DNA of 64,000 nt from Fulvitalea axinellae (GTDB lineage Bacteria; Bacteroidota; Bacteroidia; Cytophagales; Cyclobacteriaceae), in assembly GCF_036492835.1 (NCBI RefSeq), contig NZ_AP025314.1, forward strand, positions 2,956,010-3,020,009, read 5' to 3'. The stretch's first letter is position 1; every line of letters starts with the position of its first letter. Below, in pieces: positions 61,848 through 64,000 of this stretch. The notes under the pieces were generated by a model. It was not told the origin of the DNA and did not search any database. It worked only from the letters and a program-made list of their open reading frames with translations. The translations under genes were made by a program, and so were the position numbers.

Positions 61848-63008
61848 ATGATCAAGAAAACATCGATGATCGTTTTGGTGGCGGGCCTCGCCTTTTCCTG
61901 CCAAAACAAAGATAAAAGTTCTTCCGCAACGGAAACGAAAAGTACCACGCAGCTTTCGACTAAAGATAGCCTAAGTTCTTGTTGCGCCGAAACGCCGGCG
62001 CGCTTCGCCACAGCGAAAAAAGAAGGTACAAAAACAGCGAACGTAGCAAAGCCGGGAACCTCTTCGGACAAAGGGATGATCCTGATTCCCGCCGGACAAT
62101 TCACCATGGGCGGCAACAACGAACAGGCCCGCCCCGACGAACTGCCGAGACACGAAGTGAAAGTAAGTTCCTTTTTGATGGACGCTACGGAAGTCACCAA
62201 CCAACAGTTCAAAGAATTTGTGGACGCTACAGGCTATATAACCATTGCCGAAAGAAAACCTGTTTGGGAAGAAATCAAAAAGCAACTCCCTCCCGGAACT
62301 CCAAAACCGCCGGAAGAAGCGCTGGTAGCCTCTTCACTAGTATTTAGACAACCGGCCAACGACCAGCGTATCAACCACCCTACCGAAGTATGGGAATGGA
62401 GACAGGGCGCAGACTGGAAACATCCGCAAGGCCCGGGAAGCGACATCAAGGGAAAAATGAACCACCCGGTAGTACATGTAGCTTGGGAAGACGCCCACGC
62501 CTACGCCCAATGGGCCGGCAAACGCCTCCCGACAGAGGCCGAATGGGAATGGGCAGCGCGTGGCGGGCTCAAAGACAATGTTTATCCTTGGGGAAATGAG
62601 AAAGTGGAGGAAGGATCACTGAAAACCAATAACTGGCAAGGACAATTCCCATACACCAACACGGCTACAGACGGGTTTACCGGATCGGCGCCCGTAAAAA
62701 GCTTCGCGCCGAACGGATATGGACTTTACGATATGGCAGGAAACGCTTGGGAATGGACAGCGGATTGGTATCGTCCGGATTATTACCAAACCCTGGCCGA
62801 CGAAGGCTTGGCCACCGACCCGAAAGGCCCTGTACAAAGCTACGACCCCACAGAACCTACCGTTCCGAAAAAAGTAACCCGCGGCGGTTCGTTCCTTTGC
62901 CACGACAGCTACTGCTCAGGCTTCAGGGTCGCGGCACGGATGCGCACCAGCCCTGACACCGGGCTTAACCACACCGGTTTCAGATGCGTTAAGGACGTTA
63001 AAAGATAA
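61848..63008 (+). CDS. Formylglycine-generating-enzyme-like lipoprotein
   Basis: 386 residues from ATG 61848; an upstream TTG at 61818 lies in the promoter region. Lipobox LAFSCQ gives a lipid-anchored protein. Residues about 75-386 form an FGE-sulfatase domain: MILIPAGQFTMGG, HEVKVSSFLMDATEVTNQQFKEF, HPVVHVAWEDAHAYAQWAGKRLPTEAEWEWAARGG, and NAWEWTADWY. Near the end CHDSYC (Cys351 and Cys356) in GGSFLCHDSYCSGFRVAARM matches the two copper-binding cysteines of true FGE, and GFRC closes the domain. So it may convert a Cys or Ser of sulfatases to formylglycine, or be a paralogue in gliding motility (GldJ/GldK type), which normally lack that pair. No sulfatase is adjacent. Confidence 0.88.
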   Translation: MIKKTSMIVLVAGLAFSCQNKDKSSSATETKSTTQLSTKDSLSSCCAETPARFATAKKEGTKTANVAKPGTSSDKGMILIPAGQFTMGGNNEQARPDELPRHEVKVSSFLMDATEVTNQQFKEFVDATGYITIAERKPVWEEIKKQLPPGTPKPPEEALVASSLVFRQPANDQRINHPTEVWEWRQGADWKHPQGPGSDIKGKMNHPVVHVAWEDAHAYAQWAGKRLPTEAEWEWAARGGLKDNVYPWGNEKVEEGSLKTNNWQGQFPYTNTATDGFTGSAPVKSFAPNGYGLYDMAGNAWEWTADWYRPDYYQTLADEGLATDPKGPVQSYDPTEPTVPKKVTRGGSFLCHDSYCSGFRVAARMRTSPDTGLNHTGFRCVKDVKR

Positions 63009-63011
63009 AAA

Positions 63012-63043
63012 CACAAAGTCCCGCCAAGAGAGTTTGGCGGGAC
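63012..63043 (-). terminator. Terminator of the porin gene
   Basis: GTCCCGCCAA-GAGAGT-TTGGCGGGAC, perfect 10-bp stem; on the minus strand it is followed by TTTGTGTTTTTATC, so it ends the porin transcript, 32 bp after the stop. Confidence 0.85.
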
Positions 63044-63074
63044 AACAAGCTAAACAAAGTTGAGGTTGTCAGTC

Positions 63075-64000
63075 TCAAAACGAATAAACCAAAGCAAGCA
63101 ATGCGGAAAACGATCCGTCTTCCATCTTCTCCCCTGACCCAGGGAATATTTTTTGATCTGAACTTATATATCTGATTTCCGGAATCAACCTAACAGGTCC
63201 GAAGTTCACATTGCCCGACAGTGTGTAAAGCGTCGCGCTACCTCCCTTTTCCATTCCGTCGTAGATTGTCTGCATATCCGAATCGTCGAAGTACTCCAAA
63301 CGGCCGGCCAATGTGAAAGCGTCGCCGAAAGCATAGCTGGCGTATCCAGCCACACCGTACCAGCTGTATTTTTCAGAGTCTTTGTTCGCTTCTGTTAGCA
63401 TAGTCACTTCACTCCACTTTTGCGAAGCGTTCAGCCCAAGGGCAAACTCTTCGGAAACATTTACGGCTCCCGTTATATCAAACTGGTGCTCGCTTACGTC
63501 CGCCGTTTCGGTGTCGGCTGTACCGCCCAAATAGTTCAGATAAAGCGACCACTCGTCGGCCGGAGCGATGGAGAACTGCGCCCCGACATGCTTATTATCG
63601 TTCAGGTCGAATTTGCTGTCGGTATCGTTGAACACACCGGCCATAAGCCCGAAACCGCCACCCAAATCAAAATCGGCTTTTACGCCAGTATGGTAAAACG
63701 GCCCGTTCGAGAAGAGCAACGAGGTGGTGTAGTTCATATTTCCCGTAGGCTCAATCAGCTCATAGCCCACGAATGTAGAAAAGTTACCCGCCGACAATTT
63801 GATATTGTCAGTGATCTGATGATACACATACAGCTGTTTGATCATCTCCAAGCTAGAGCCCTCATAACCGTTTGCGGCCGTAGCCCTCGGACCGAAAGCA
63901 AGATCCACAACCAACCCGCCTTTAGCCCACGATTTTTCCATTATTACGTTTACCATCCCCAATTCAAACGAATTGTGTCTGGATGTAAAACTGCTTACTT
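63075..64000 (-). CDS. Outer-membrane beta-barrel porin, 5' end outside window
   Basis: The frame stays open to the right edge, so the N-terminus and signal peptide are missing; 308 codons are present. Strands such as FELGMVNVIMEKSWAKGGLVVDLAFGPRA at the cut end, YHQITDNIKLSAGNFSTFVGYELIEPTGNMNYTTSLLFSNGPFYHTGVKADFDL, and the terminal LALVYSF (ending in Phe) suit a porin of the BBP2/OmpL-like type. It should form an outer-membrane channel; substrate unknown. Confidence 0.8.
   Translation of the reverse strand, partial: VSSFTSRHNSFELGMVNVIMEKSWAKGGLVVDLAFGPRATAANGYEGSSLEMIKQLYVYHQITDNIKLSAGNFSTFVGYELIEPTGNMNYTTSLLFSNGPFYHTGVKADFDLGGGFGLMAGVFNDTDSKFDLNDNKHVGAQFSIAPADEWSLYLNYLGGTADTETADVSEHQFDITGAVNVSEEFALGLNASQKWSEVTMLTEANKDSEKYSWYGVAGYASYAFGDAFTLAGRLEYFDDSDMQTIYDGMEKGGSATLYTLSGNVNFGPVRLIPEIRYISSDQKIFPGSGEKMEDGSFSALLALVYSF

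Noticed and set aside
1..64000. tRNA or rRNA genes, insertion sequences, prophage or integrase
   Set aside because: Reading the intergenic regions showed no tRNA T-loop/acceptor pattern, no rRNA segments, and no transposase or integrase among the frames.

Overview
The window looks like a chromosomal segment of a Bacteroidota bacterium, probably an environmental Cytophagales-like lineage. The grounds are: (i) surface proteins built from SprB-like, Ig-like and MBG modules, one ending in a type IX secretion (T9SS) sorting domain; (ii) families largely confined to the phylum (DUF3822, DUF4494, DUF3276, DUF1573, the HldD variant); (iii) promoters of the Bacteroidota form TTG/TTTG-N19/20-TAnnTTTG, without clear Shine-Dalgarno sites; (iv) frequent TTG/GTG starts. 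No rRNA, tRNA, insertion sequence, phage gene or CRISPR array was found. All identifications come from reading the sequence; no database search was made.

Layout. 1-13024 (minus): one open frame of at least 4213 codons, a giant secreted adhesin running off the left edge. It holds a 477-bp tandem array of eight very similar copies, a roughly 2.7-kb supra-module present twice, and two cohesin-like domains. A small secreted protein gene lies just upstream. 13595-19784: a sugar-nucleotide SDR protein, an APS-type CysH, an MBG-repeat T9SS cargo protein, HldD and a coiled-coil membrane protein. 20076-23939: a histidine-rich, probably metal-linked cluster (membrane anchor, HupE/UreJ-like permease, His-rich lipoprotein, His-rich membrane protein) beside a divergent thioredoxin-fold lipoprotein. 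24015-30570: HslV, M64 peptidase, ArsR regulator, outer-membrane protein, CoaD, DUF3822, a pilin-like membrane protein and a NUDIX hydrolase. 30792-34531: RecD-like helicase, DUF1573, DUF4494, cold-shock protein and a stand-alone Cas6-like ribonuclease. 34960-41499: YchF, AI-2E-type permease, DUF3276, DUF58, SAM hydrolase, and an ECF sigma factor followed by two extracytoplasmic proteins. 41537-44828: Pta, a 3-hydroxyacyl-CoA dehydrogenase and AckA. 45030-52638: PyrG-YidC, FabH, a Gly/Tyr-rich outer-membrane protein, MurI and DUF2167. 52721-52955: a candidate structured RNA. 53152-60544: SerC-like aminotransferase, glutathione peroxidase, and the branched-chain amino-acid genes ilvD-ilvB-ilvN-ilvA behind an attenuator. 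60804-64000: Glu-Q tRNA(Asp) synthetase, a formylglycine-generating-enzyme-like lipoprotein and a truncated porin.

The clearest regulatory find is the ilv leader. A Bacteroidota-type promoter is followed by a 29-codon leader peptide with 12 consecutive Val/Leu/Ile codons, then mutually exclusive 1:2, 2:3 and 3:4 hairpins, the last being an intrinsic terminator just before ilvD. Other points worth checking are the adhesin architecture, the cas6 gene with no array and a hairpin in its long leader, the structured RNA upstream of the DUF2167 gene, and the His-rich cluster. Most genes are ordinary housekeeping functions in short operons separated by strong hairpin terminators.
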